Assembly (NCBI RefSeq): GCF_030816965.1 | Contig: NZ_JAUSYQ010000002.1 | Span: forward strand, 7,492,001-7,556,000 | Direction: 5' to 3' | Source of the DNA: Streptomyces canus | GTDB taxonomy: Bacteria > Actinomycetota > Actinomycetes > Streptomycetales > Streptomycetaceae | Length of the DNA: 64,000 nucleotides | Shown: one piece after another, positions 32,857 to 40,970 of the stretch | How positions within the stretch are numbered: the first letter of the stretch is position 1 | Layout of the letters: each line of letters starts with the position of its first letter | Notes under the pieces: generated by a model | Databases searched by the model: none | Told to the model about the DNA's origin: nothing | Seen by the model: the letters and a program-made list of their open reading frames with translations, nothing else | Translations under genes and position numbers: made by a program

Positions 32857-33321
32857 CTAGGCGGCGGCCGTCCGGGCGGCCTTCAGCGCCTCGGCCAGCC
32901 GCTCCGGCTCCCGCGTCGACAGATACAGATACGGCGTCGGGTCGTCCGGGTCGGTGACCTCCACCTTCAGCGCCCTGGGAATGTAGGAGCGCAGCAGCAG
33001 GAAGGCGCGGGTGTCGGCCTTGTGGGTCCGCCAGGCCCGGGCCTCCTCCGGGTCCAGGATCTCCGTCTCGCCCAGCGCCGCCACCGGGATCTTCGCCTCG
33101 CCCGCGATGAGGGAGTCACCGACGACGCGGATGCGCAGCGAGCCGTAGGAGCTCGCGAGGATCGCCGCCACGGCGGTGCCGCCGACCAGGCCGCCGAGCA
33201 GCGGAAGCGTCCCGAAGGGAAGCAGGATCAGCGCGAAGGCGACCCCGACCAGGAAGGAGATCAGCCACCAGGAGCGGGGGGCGGTGAGACGTTCGTCGTA
33301 CGGGGCGGCGGAGGGCTGCAT
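32857..33321 (-). CDS. DUF3093 family membrane protein
   Basis: A 154-residue actinobacterial protein. It has two closely spaced membrane segments (about residues 17-55, SWWLISFLVGVAFALILLPF and LLGGLVGGTAVAAILAS), then a soluble domain with RVVGDSLIAGEAKIPVAALG and YLYLSTREPERLAEAL. The fold resembles PH-like membrane proteins. The function is unknown. The syntenic gene in M. tuberculosis, Rv2698, has the same orientation relative to dut. The rightward thioesterase gene is divergent. Confidence 0.9.
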   Translation of the reverse strand: MQPSAAPYDERLTAPRSWWLISFLVGVAFALILLPFGTLPLLGGLVGGTAVAAILASSYGSLRIRVVGDSLIAGEAKIPVAALGETEILDPEEARAWRTHKADTRAFLLLRSYIPRALKVEVTDPDDPTPYLYLSTREPERLAEALKAARTAAA

Positions 33322-33434
33322 GGAACCAAGCTTGGCACGGTGTCCTGACAGGCCCGATGCCAGGGGGAGTCGGCGCGAAGCGCCGTCAGGCAGGGTGGCG
33401 GTGGGGGACGGGCGGGCGGGTAAGGTCTGCGCCT

Positions 33435-34019
33435 GTGAGTGGTACTTCCCCGGCTCTCGAGCCTCCCGCCGACGCGGCGCAACCTGTGCGACACCAGGAT
33501 GCTCCCGCGCCCGGTGAGCTGCTCGGTGCGCACTACGGCCAGTGTTTCGGCTGTGGCGGCGAGCAGTCCCACGGGCTGCACCTCGAAGCTCGGGCCGGCG
33601 AGGGGGTCTCGGTCACCGCCGAGTTCACGGTGCGCCCCGCCCATCAGGGCGCTCCCGGGCTCGCGCACGGCGGGGTGCTCGCGACCGCCCTCGACGAGAC
33701 CCTGGGCTCGCTCAACTGGCTGCTGCGCACCATCGCCGTGACCGGTCGTCTGGAGACCGACTTCGTACGGCCGGTACCCGTGGGCACGGTGCTGTATCTG
33801 GAGGCCGAGGTGACGGCGGTGGCCGGGCGGAAGATCTACTCGACCGCGACCGGCCGGATCGGCGGACCCGAGGGGCCCGTGGCGGTCCGTGCCGACGCCC
33901 TGTTCGTCGAGGTCAAGGTCGACCACTTCATCGACAACGGCCGCCCGGAGGAGATCCGGGCCGCCATGGAGGACCCGGACCAGGTCCGGCGTGCCCGTGC
34001 CTTCGAGGTGAACCCGTGA
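33435..34019 (+). CDS. PaaI-type hotdog thioesterase
   Basis: A 194-residue single hotdog-fold protein. Diagnostic segments are the cysteine-bearing QCFGCGGEQSHGLHL, HQGAPGLAHGGVLATALDETLG (catalytic Asp/His loop) and VTGRLETDFVRPVPVGTVL. Family members hydrolyse acyl-CoA thioesters, often aromatic. TAAGGT at 33421-33426 ends 8 bp before GTG 33435, so this start and a leaderless mRNA are preferred. The dut gene starts within its stop codon, making a coupled pair. Confidence 0.88.
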   Translation: MSGTSPALEPPADAAQPVRHQDAPAPGELLGAHYGQCFGCGGEQSHGLHLEARAGEGVSVTAEFTVRPAHQGAPGLAHGGVLATALDETLGSLNWLLRTIAVTGRLETDFVRPVPVGTVLYLEAEVTAVAGRKIYSTATGRIGGPEGPVAVRADALFVEVKVDHFIDNGRPEEIRAAMEDPDQVRRARAFEVNP

Positions 34020-34567
34020 GCCGTGCCCCCCTGAACGTGCTGATCCGGCGTGTCGACCCGGACGTACCGCTTCCGGCGTACGCGCACCCCGGTGACGCGG
34101 GAGCCGATCTGCGGACCACCGAGAGCCGTGAACTGAAGCCAGGAGAACGGGCCGTGCTGCCCACCGGGGTGTCTGTGGCGCTGCCGGAGGGGTACGCGGC
34201 CTTCGTGCACCCTCGATCCGGTCTCGCCGCCCGCTGCGGTGTCGCTCTCGTGAATGCCCCGGGGACGGTTGATGCCGGGTACCGTGGGGAGATCAAGGTG
34301 ATCGTGGTGAATCTCGACCCGCACGAGTCGGTGCGGTTCGAGCGCTTCGACCGGATTGCCCAACTCGTCGTCCAGCAGGTCGAGAGGGTCCGCTTCCAGG
34401 AGGTCGCGGAGCTTCCCGACTCGGCGCGGGCCGAGGGGGGCTTCGGGTCCACCGGCGGTCACGCCGCCGTGGGCGACGGAGGCGATACAGGCGCTGAGGC
34501 CGCCGTGGGCGGCACAACGGGTGGGAATCGATACGCTTCGGTCGTATCCGACCGGGAAGGACAGTGA
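34016..34567 (+). CDS. dut: dUTP diphosphatase
   Basis: A 183-residue trimeric dUTPase that hydrolyses dUTP to dUMP, preventing uracil incorporation and supplying dTMP synthesis. All five motifs are visible: AHPGDAGADL, HPRSGLAARCG, NAPGTVDAGYRGEI, RIAQLVVQQ and the C-terminal RAEGGFGSTGG. After motif 5 there is a Gly/Ala-rich tail of about 35 residues not found in most dUTPases. GTG overlaps the thioesterase stop. It is the direct counterpart of Rv2697c. Confidence 0.95.
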   Translation: MSRAPLNVLIRRVDPDVPLPAYAHPGDAGADLRTTESRELKPGERAVLPTGVSVALPEGYAAFVHPRSGLAARCGVALVNAPGTVDAGYRGEIKVIVVNLDPHESVRFERFDRIAQLVVQQVERVRFQEVAELPDSARAEGGFGSTGGHAAVGDGGDTGAEAAVGGTTGGNRYASVVSDREGQ

Positions 34568-34568
34568 C

Positions 34569-35327
34569 GTGTTCGGACGTCGCAAGAAGAAGGGTGCCGC
34601 CGAGGACGCGGCCGGCGAGGCCGAGCAGGTCGTCGACAGCGTCGACACTGAGGCGGACGACGTAGAGCGCGAGCGCGTACGGCTGGAGCCGGAGCCGCGC
34701 CCCGACGGGCCCTGGGACGACACCGAGGTGCGTGACCCCGCCGAGGGTCGCGTGGACCTGGGCGGTCTGTTCGTGCCGGGCGTCGACGGCATGGAGCTGC
34801 GGGTCGAGGTCGCGGGCGACGCCATCGTCGCGGCCACCGTCGTACTGCGCGACAGCGCTATTCAGCTGCAGGCCTTCGCGGCTCCCAAGCGCGAGGGCAT
34901 CTGGGGCGAGGTGCGCGAGGAGATCGGCTCCGGCATCACCCAGCAGGGCGGCATCGTCGACGAGGTCGAGGGTCCGCTGGGCTGGGAGCTGCGTGCCCAG
35001 GTGCCGGTGCAGCTGCCGGACGGCACGGGCGGCTTCCAGGTCGTGCGGTTCGTGGGTGTGGACGGTCCGCGCTGGTTCCTGCGCGGGGTGATCTCGGGGC
35101 AGGGCGCGGTGCAGCCGCAGGCGGCCGGGCTGCTCGAGCAGATCTTCCGGGACACGGTCGTGGTCCGCGGCGAGGGCCCGATGGCGCCCCGCGACCCGAT
35201 CGTCCTGAAGCTGCCGAACGACGCCCAGATGGTCCCCGAGGGTGTCCAGCAGCAGGACGAGGGCTCCCGCTTCTCCGGCGGGATGGGCCAGTTGCAGCGC
35301 GGACCGGAGATCACCGAGGTCCGCTAG
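34569..35327 (+). CDS. DUF3710 family protein
   Basis: A 252-residue actinobacterial protein of unknown function. It has a basic start (FGRRKKKG), an acidic linker to about residue 55, then the conserved domain with GLFVPGVDGMELRVE, AFAAPKREGIWGEVREEI and VDGPRWFLRGVISG. GTG 34569 follows GGAAGGA at nine bases and begins right after dut. It is syntenic with Rv2696c, which also follows dut. A terminator closes the dut transcript after this gene. Confidence 0.9.
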   Translation: MFGRRKKKGAAEDAAGEAEQVVDSVDTEADDVERERVRLEPEPRPDGPWDDTEVRDPAEGRVDLGGLFVPGVDGMELRVEVAGDAIVAATVVLRDSAIQLQAFAAPKREGIWGEVREEIGSGITQQGGIVDEVEGPLGWELRAQVPVQLPDGTGGFQVVRFVGVDGPRWFLRGVISGQGAVQPQAAGLLEQIFRDTVVVRGEGPMAPRDPIVLKLPNDAQMVPEGVQQQDEGSRFSGGMGQLQRGPEITEVR

Positions 35328-35340
35328 TCGTACGACGTCG

Positions 35341-35374
35341 AGGGCCGTACCCCGTGATGGGGTGCGGCCCTTTT
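35341..35374 (+). terminator. Intrinsic terminator with U tract after DUF3710
   Basis: GGGCCGTACCCC pairs with GGGGTGCGGCCC (one U-G pair) around GTGAT and is followed by TTTT, a textbook intrinsic terminator. Confidence 0.9.
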
Positions 35375-35388
35375 CCGTGCGCGGGGCC

Positions 35389-35417
35389 TTGACGCCGTAT
35401 TGGTCTGTACCTACGGT
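35389..35417 (+). promoter_or_regulatory. Sigma-70-type promoter with embedded DasR-like inverted repeat
   Basis: TTGACG (35389-35394) and TACGGT (35412-35417) are separated by exactly 17 bp. Inside the spacer, TGGTCTGTACCT resembles the DasR/GntR core TGGTCTAGACCA (9 of 12). A repressor there would occlude the polymerase. It drives the polysaccharide lyase gene about 60 bp downstream. Confidence 0.6.
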
Positions 35418-35478
35418 CATCCGCCAACGCCTATGTTCATAGGGGCGCTTAACGTTCACATACGAGAACGGAGCCGCT

Positions 35479-36645
35479 ATGCGTCATTCCGTACGGCTGG
35501 TGGTCGTCACCGCGTTCGCCCTGGGGGTCCTCGCAAGACCCGCCGACGCCGCCCCCGCCACTTTCGTCCATCCCGGAGTCACGGTCTCCCAAGGGCAGTT
35601 GGACTTCGCCCGCAGCAAGGTCAGCGCCGGCGCCCAGCCCTGGAAGGGTGCCTTCGACGCGATGCTGGCCAGCAAGTACGCCGATCTGAACCGCACGCCC
35701 AAGCCGCGGGCGGTCGTCGAGTGCGGGTCGTACTCGAACCCCAACTATGGCTGCACCGACGAGCGCGAGGACGCGATCGCCGCCTACACCGACGCCCTCG
35801 CCTGGTACATCACCCGGGACGAGCGGTATGCCAAGAAGGCCATCCAGCTCATGGACGCCTGGTCGGCTGTGATCACGGATCACACCAACAGCAACGCGCC
35901 CCTGCAGACCGGCTGGGCCGGCTCCTCGTGGCCCAGGGCGGCCGAGATCATCAAGTACACGTACACCGGGAGTTGGGCGAACTCCGGACGCTTCGCGACC
36001 ATGCTCCGCAACGTCTATCTGCCGGAGATCATCAACGGCTCGAACTCCAACGGGAACTGGGAGCTGTCGATGATGGAGGCGGCCGTCGGCATCTCCGTCT
36101 TCCTCGAGGACAAGTCGTCGTACGACAAGGCCATGGCGAAGTTCCGCACCCGTGCCGCGGCCTACGTCTACCTGGACTCCGACGGCGAACTGCCGAAGAC
36201 CGTGCCCAGCCAGAACCTGAACACCCGGGACAAGATCGTCAATTACTGGCAGGGGCAGTCCACCTTTGTCACCGGGCTCACTCAGGAGACCTGCCGGGAC
36301 CTCACGCACACCGGGTACGGCATCTCCGCGATCTCGCACGTCGCCGAGACGAGCCGTATCCAGGGGCAGGACCTGTACGGCACGGATGTGGGCGAGCGGC
36401 TGCGGCAGGCGCTGGGATTCCAGGCCAGGTACGAGCTGGGGACCGCTGTGCCCGGCTGGCTGTGCGGCGGGTCGCTGAAACTCGGGCTCGGGCCGGTCAC
36501 CGAAGTGGGGTACAACGCCCTGCACAACAGGCTTGGCATGGGCATGACTAATACGCAGGCGCTGACCGAGCGGAACCGCCCGGCCGGCAGCAACAACCTC
36601 TTCGTGGCCTGGGAGACTCTCACGCACGGGGACAACCCGAGCTGA
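35479..36645 (+). CDS. Secreted alginate-lyase-family polysaccharide lyase
   Basis: A 388-residue secreted protein. It has a signal peptide of about 24 residues (RHSVRLVVVTAFALGVLARPADA) and then an (alpha/alpha) toroid fold of the alginate lyase superfamily: PWKGAFDAML, AAYTDALAWYITRDERYAKKAI, GWAGSSWPRAAEIIKYT, and NSNGNWELSMMEAAVGISVF with the Asn-Trp active-site region. A later TCRDLTHTGYGISAISHVAE carries His and Tyr. It should cleave a uronic-acid-rich or related polysaccharide outside the cell; the exact substrate is unclear. It is a single gene between two terminators, with its own regulated-looking promoter. Confidence 0.88.
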   Translation: MRHSVRLVVVTAFALGVLARPADAAPATFVHPGVTVSQGQLDFARSKVSAGAQPWKGAFDAMLASKYADLNRTPKPRAVVECGSYSNPNYGCTDEREDAIAAYTDALAWYITRDERYAKKAIQLMDAWSAVITDHTNSNAPLQTGWAGSSWPRAAEIIKYTYTGSWANSGRFATMLRNVYLPEIINGSNSNGNWELSMMEAAVGISVFLEDKSSYDKAMAKFRTRAAAYVYLDSDGELPKTVPSQNLNTRDKIVNYWQGQSTFVTGLTQETCRDLTHTGYGISAISHVAETSRIQGQDLYGTDVGERLRQALGFQARYELGTAVPGWLCGGSLKLGLGPVTEVGYNALHNRLGMGMTNTQALTERNRPAGSNNLFVAWETLTHGDNPS

Positions 36646-36657
36646 AACCGTTGAAGG

Positions 36658-36690
36658 CCGGGCGCCGGACGGTGATACTGGCGCCCGGTT
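36658..36690 (+). terminator. Hairpin terminator after polysaccharide lyase
   Basis: CCGGGCGCC / GGCGCCCGG is a 9-bp perfect stem with a 13-nt loop, followed by TT, 12 bp after the stop. Confidence 0.7.
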
Positions 36691-36741
36691 CCACGAGTTC
36701 ACGGGGTTCGCGGGTTTACCGGTTTCACGGGGGAGAACGCA

Positions 36742-37434
36742 ATGGCTCAGGTCGTCACGGAGACCATGGTGCGGGTCGAGGACATCCACAGGTCGTTCGG
36801 CGAGGGGGCCGCGGCGGTGCACGCGCTGCGCGGGGTCTCCTTCGAGGTGCCGCGCGGTGAACTCGTCGCCCTCAAGGGCCGTTCGGGATCCGGGAAGACC
36901 ACACTCCTCAACATCGTCGGCGGGCTCGACCGGCCCGACCGGGGACGGGTCGAGCTCGACGGGGTCGACATCGCCGGGCTCGACGAGGACGGGCTGCTGG
37001 CGCTGCGCCGGGACCGTATCGGCTTCGTGTTCCAGTCCTTCGGGCTCATACCGATCCTCACCGCCGCGGAGAACATCGGCGTCCCGATGCGACTGCGCCG
37101 GGTGGACGCACGCGCGCGTGAGGAGCGCGTCGAGCTGCTGCTGGCCCTGGTCGGCCTCGCGGAGCACGCGAAGCAGCGCCCCGGTGAGCTCTCCGGCGGC
37201 CAGCAGCAGCGCGTCGCCATCGCCCGCGCCCTCGCCAACAACCCCTCGCTCCTCGTCGCCGACGAGCCGACCGGCCAGCTGGACGCGGAGACCGGCCACG
37301 CGGTCATGCAGCTGCTGCGAGCCGTCGTACGCAGCGAGAACGTCACCGCGCTGGTCGCCACCCATGACGCGACCCTGTTGGACCTGGCGGACCGGGTGCT
37401 GGAGCTGGGGGACGGGCAGATCGTGGGGCGCTGA
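36742..37434 (+). CDS. ABC transporter ATP-binding protein, MacB/LolD type
   Basis: A 230-residue ATPase with Walker A GRSGSGKTTLLN, Q-loop FVFQSFGL, signature LSGGQQQRVAIARAL, Walker B LLVADEPT and H-loop ATHD. The family normally works with an FtsX-type permease (MacB, LolCDE, bacitracin-type exporters). No permease gene follows: downstream is a 54-codon open frame and then a tandem repeat. The partner may be elsewhere or lost. GGGGGAG precedes the ATG. The ATPase looks intact, with no missing motif. Confidence 0.9.
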   Translation: MAQVVTETMVRVEDIHRSFGEGAAAVHALRGVSFEVPRGELVALKGRSGSGKTTLLNIVGGLDRPDRGRVELDGVDIAGLDEDGLLALRRDRIGFVFQSFGLIPILTAAENIGVPMRLRRVDARAREERVELLLALVGLAEHAKQRPGELSGGQQQRVAIARALANNPSLLVADEPTGQLDAETGHAVMQLLRAVVRSENVTALVATHDATLLDLADRVLELGDGQIVGR

Positions 37435-37629
37435 GGGGCGTGCACGGCACCGGTTGCGCCGTGGAGACCTGGCCGGCCGCGGTCGGCTCCGACGGCGTCG
37501 AGCAGATCATGCGGCGTCTCGACCGGGGCGCTGCTCTCCTCGTGCGACCGGGCGATCGCGCTGCTCGAACGGCCGCCCGGGTGCTTCTCGAGGCGGGTGG
37601 CGATGACGCGGTCGCCAAGTGGAGGAGCT

Positions 37630-37794
37630 ATGGCCGGCCCATCCCGCATGGGGGGACTGCTCCTGCGCTGCGAGGGCCACACCGCGGTGCCGTGGGTGCT
37701 CGAGACTGCCATGACGCACCGCCGGTTGTACGGGAACGAGCGGCGCATCCTGGCCCGGGAGCTTGCGGCCCTGGGCGAGCGCGATGCCGGCTGA
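37630..37794 (+). CDS. Possible small protein, unassigned
   Basis: A 54-codon open frame starting MAGPSRMGGLLLRCEGHTAV with an excellent ribosome-binding site (GGAGGAGCT before ATG). No family resemblance is seen. It lies where the permease partner of the ABC ATPase would be expected, but it is not a transmembrane protein. It may be spurious or a remnant. Confidence 0.3.
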   Translation: MAGPSRMGGLLLRCEGHTAVPWVLETAMTHRRLYGNERRILARELAALGERDAG

Positions 37795-37898
37795 CGCATT
37801 GGCGGCACGTTCTGCCCTTCCCGCACCCTCCCGTGGCGGTGAGCTGGCTGCTGCTGGCCCTCCAGGCGGCTGGCGTGAGCCTGTGCCAGGGCGCTCGT

Positions 37899-38313
37899 GG
37901 CTCGTCACCGCACCGAACCCGGCCTTGGAGCGGTGTTCCCGGACGGGGCAGGGACGGTGACGCGGGTTCCGGTACGGGCCTTCGTCTGAGGGTGGCGTCG
38001 GGGTTGTGTGAATGGCGGCCCCCGGTGTCGGCCGCGTGGCTCGGTCACTGCCGGACGCGGCGTTGGGGCGGTGTTCCTGGACGGGGCGGGGACGGTGACG
38101 CGGGTTCCGGTACGGGCCTTCGTCTGAGGGTGGCGTCGGGGTTGTGTGAATGGCGGCCCCCGGTGTCGGCCGCGTGGCTCGGTCACCGCCGGACTCGGTC
38201 TTGGGGGGTGTTACCGGACGGGCAGGGACAGGGACGCAGGTTCCGGTACCGGCCGGGTGTTGGCCTGAGGGGCGCGTCAGAGTTGCGTCAAAGGCGGGCC
38301 CTGCGTCGGGCCC
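37899..38313 (+). repeat. Three-copy 138-bp tandem repeat upstream of kdpD
   Basis: Copies begin at about 37899, 38038 and 38176 with the marker GGCTCG(G)TCAC. The middle of the array is nearly identical between copies 1 and 2 (for example GACGCGGGTTCCGGTACGGG at exact 138-bp spacing). Copy 3 is degenerate. The period is a multiple of three, so frames stay open on both strands, but nothing resembles a known protein. It occupies most of the gap between the ABC ATPase and kdpD. Function unknown. Confidence 0.75.
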
Positions 38314-38387
38314 GGCCCCCTTTGTCGGGATTGTTGGCCGTAAGGTCGACGCTGCGTAGGCAGTAGTGACCGGAAGACAATGGGCTC

Positions 38388-40970
38388 ATGGGACGCGGCA
38401 GGCTTCGGATCTATCTCGGTGCGGCACCGGGCGTCGGCAAGACGTACGCGATGCTGTCCGAGGCGCACCGCAGGGTCGAGCGGGGGACCGACTGTGCCGT
38501 GGGCTTCGTGGAGCATCACGGGCGGCCGCGCACCGAGGTGATGCTGCACGGCGTTGAAGAGGTCCCGCGCAGGGAGCTGGAGTACCGGGACGCCGTCTTC
38601 ACCGAGATGGACGTCGACGCCGTCCTGCGCCGGGCCCCCGCCGTCGCCCTGGTGGACGAACTCGCCCACACCAATATTCCGGGCTCGCGCAACGCCAAGC
38701 GCTGGCAGGACGTCGAGGAACTGCTGGCGGCCGGGATCGACGTGGTCTCGACCGTGAACATCCAGCATCTGGAGTCGCTCGGCGACGTCGTCGAGGCGAT
38801 CACCGGCGTGCGGCAGCAGGAGACGGTGCCCGACGAGTTCGTGCGGCGCGCCGAACAGATCGAGCTTGTCGATATGTCGCCACAGGCGCTGCGGCGGCGG
38901 ATGGCACACGGCAACATCTACCAGCCGGACAAGGTCGACGCGGCCCTGTCGAACTACTTCCGGCCCGGCAACCTCACCGCCCTGCGGGAGCTCGCGCTGC
39001 TGTGGGTGGCCGACCGGGTCGACGAGTACCTCAAGCAGTACCGCAGCGAGCACCGGGTCTCGAAGATCTGGGGTTCCAGGGAACGGATCGTGGTCGGGCT
39101 GACCGGCGGACCGGAGGGCCGGACGCTGATCCGGCGGGCCGCGCGGCTGGCCGAGAAGGGCGCCGGCGGCGAGGTCCTCGCCGTCTGCATAGCCCGCAGC
39201 GACGGGCTGACCTCCGCCTCGCCCAAGGAACTCGCCGTCCAGAGGACCCTCGTCGAAGACCTTGGAGGAACCTTTCACCATGTCGTCGGCGACGACATAC
39301 CGGCCGCGCTGCTCGACTTCGCGCGAGGCGTCAACGCCACCCAGGTCGTCCTCGGCTCCTCGCGCCGCAAGACCTGGCAGTACGTCTTCGGGCCCGGTGT
39401 CGGCGCGACCGTGGCCCGGGAGTCCGGGCCCGACCTGGACGTGCACATCGTCACCCACGACGAGGTCGCGAAGGGGCGTGGACTGCCCGTCGCGCGGGGC
39501 GCGCTGCTCGGGCGGGCCCGGATCCTGTGGGGCTGGCTGGTCGGCCTGGCGGGCCCGGCGTTCCTGACGATCCTCCTCACCACGGTCGACCTGGGCCTCG
39601 CCAACGACATGCTGCTGTTCCTGGCGGTCGTGGTGGCCGCGGCCCTGCTGGGCGGGTTGTTCCCGGCGCTCGCCTCGGCCGCGGTCGGCTCGCTGCTGCT
39701 GAACTACTTCTACACACCACCCCTGCACCGCTGGACCATCGCCGACCCGAAGAACATCGTCGCCATCGTGATCTTCGTGGGCGTCGGCATCTCGGTGGCC
39801 TCCGTGGTCGACCTCGCCGCCCGCCGCACCCACCAGGCCGCCCGGCTGCGCGCCGAGTCGGAGATCCTGTCCTTCCTCGCCGGGAACGTGCTGCGCGGCG
39901 AGACCCGTCTGGAGGAGCTCCTGGAACGCGTCCGGGAGACCTTCGGCATGGAGTCGGCGGCCCTGCTGGAACGGGTGAGCGACGTCGAGCCGTGGACCTG
40001 CGCGGGTCGGGCGGGACTCGGACCGACCGTGGAGCGGCCCGAGGACGCCGACGTCGACATGCCGGTGGGGGACCACATGGCGCTCGCGCTCACCGGCCGG
40101 GTGCTGCCCGCCGAGGACCGCCGGGTGCTGGCCGCCTTCGCCGCCCAGGCCGCCGTCGCCCTGGACCGTCGCAGACTCCAGGAGGAGGCCGACCGGGCCC
40201 GCGCGCTCGCCGAGGGCAATCGCATCCGTACGGCGCTCCTGGCCGCCGTATCGCATGATCTGCGGACGCCCCTGGCCGGCATCAAGGCGGCCGTCTCGTC
40301 GCTCAGGTCCGACGACGTGGCGTGGTCCGAGGAGGACCGGGCCGAGCTCCTGGAGGGCATCGAGGAGGGCGCCGACCGGCTCGACCATCTCGTGGGCAAC
40401 CTGCTCGACATGTCCCGCCTCCAGACCGGCACGGTCACCGCGATCATCCGGGAGATCGACGTCGACGAGGTGGTGCCGATGGCCCTCGGCGGGGTGCCCG
40501 ACGGAAGCGTGGAGCTGGACGTCCCGGAGACCCTGCCGATGGTCGCCGTCGATCCGGGGCTCCTGGAGCGGGCGGTGGCCAACCTGGTCGAGAACGCCGT
40601 CAAGTACAGCCCGTCCGGCAATGCCGTCCGGGTGTCCGCCAGCGCCATCGCCGACCGCGTCGAGGTACGGGTCGTCGACCGCGGCCCCGGAGTCCCGGAC
40701 GAGGCCAAGGAGCGCATCTTCGCGCCCTTCCAGCGCTACGGCGACGCCCCGCGCGGTGCCGGGGTGGGACTCGGGCTCGCGGTGGCCCGGGGCTTCGCGG
40801 AGGCCATGCACGGCACCCTCAACGCCGAGGACACGCCCGGCGGAGGCCTCACCATGGTGCTGACGCTGCGCGCGGCGGACGCGCACGCGGAGCTTCTTGA
40901 AAGACCCTTCGCAGAAGCAGAAGCAGAAGCAGAAGCAGAAGCAGCAGAACCCGAAAGGCAGGCCACATGA
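38388..40970 (+). CDS. kdpD: Sensor histidine kinase KdpD
   Basis: An 860-residue kinase with the full KdpD layout. The N-terminal KdpD domain carries Walker A GAAPGVGKTY (residues 8-17) and VALVDELAHTN. A USP-like domain (about 230-360) follows, then four membrane segments (about 380-475), a GAF-like region, His in AAVSHDLRTPLAG, and an ATPase domain with NLVENAVKYSP and GAGVGLGLAVARG. The USP domain of KdpD relatives can bind c-di-AMP, which fits the riboswitch elsewhere in the window. The C-terminus ends in (AE)n from a GCAGAA microsatellite. It overlaps kdpE by four bases. No kdpFABC genes are in the window. Confidence 0.93.
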   Translation: MGRGRLRIYLGAAPGVGKTYAMLSEAHRRVERGTDCAVGFVEHHGRPRTEVMLHGVEEVPRRELEYRDAVFTEMDVDAVLRRAPAVALVDELAHTNIPGSRNAKRWQDVEELLAAGIDVVSTVNIQHLESLGDVVEAITGVRQQETVPDEFVRRAEQIELVDMSPQALRRRMAHGNIYQPDKVDAALSNYFRPGNLTALRELALLWVADRVDEYLKQYRSEHRVSKIWGSRERIVVGLTGGPEGRTLIRRAARLAEKGAGGEVLAVCIARSDGLTSASPKELAVQRTLVEDLGGTFHHVVGDDIPAALLDFARGVNATQVVLGSSRRKTWQYVFGPGVGATVARESGPDLDVHIVTHDEVAKGRGLPVARGALLGRARILWGWLVGLAGPAFLTILLTTVDLGLANDMLLFLAVVVAAALLGGLFPALASAAVGSLLLNYFYTPPLHRWTIADPKNIVAIVIFVGVGISVASVVDLAARRTHQAARLRAESEILSFLAGNVLRGETRLEELLERVRETFGMESAALLERVSDVEPWTCAGRAGLGPTVERPEDADVDMPVGDHMALALTGRVLPAEDRRVLAAFAAQAAVALDRRRLQEEADRARALAEGNRIRTALLAAVSHDLRTPLAGIKAAVSSLRSDDVAWSEEDRAELLEGIEEGADRLDHLVGNLLDMSRLQTGTVTAIIREIDVDEVVPMALGGVPDGSVELDVPETLPMVAVDPGLLERAVANLVENAVKYSPSGNAVRVSASAIADRVEVRVVDRGPGVPDEAKERIFAPFQRYGDAPRGAGVGLGLAVARGFAEAMHGTLNAEDTPGGGLTMVLTLRAADAHAELLERPFAEAEAEAEAEAAEPERQAT
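40911..40946 (+). repeat. GCAGAA hexanucleotide microsatellite in kdpD 3' end
   Basis: Five exact GCAGAA units and one GCAGCA unit encode an alternating Ala-Glu tail at the KdpD C-terminus, just before the kdpE start. Copy-number changes would lengthen or shorten the tail without shifting the frame. Confidence 0.9.

Noticed and set aside
37905..38186. A repetitive 93-codon open frame on the minus strand within the tandem repeat
   Set aside because: Open frames exist on both strands only because the repeat unit is a multiple of three; there is no start signal or homology.
38277..40886. A leftward open frame of about 870 codons
   Set aside because: It is fully antisense to kdpD, with no recognisable domain.
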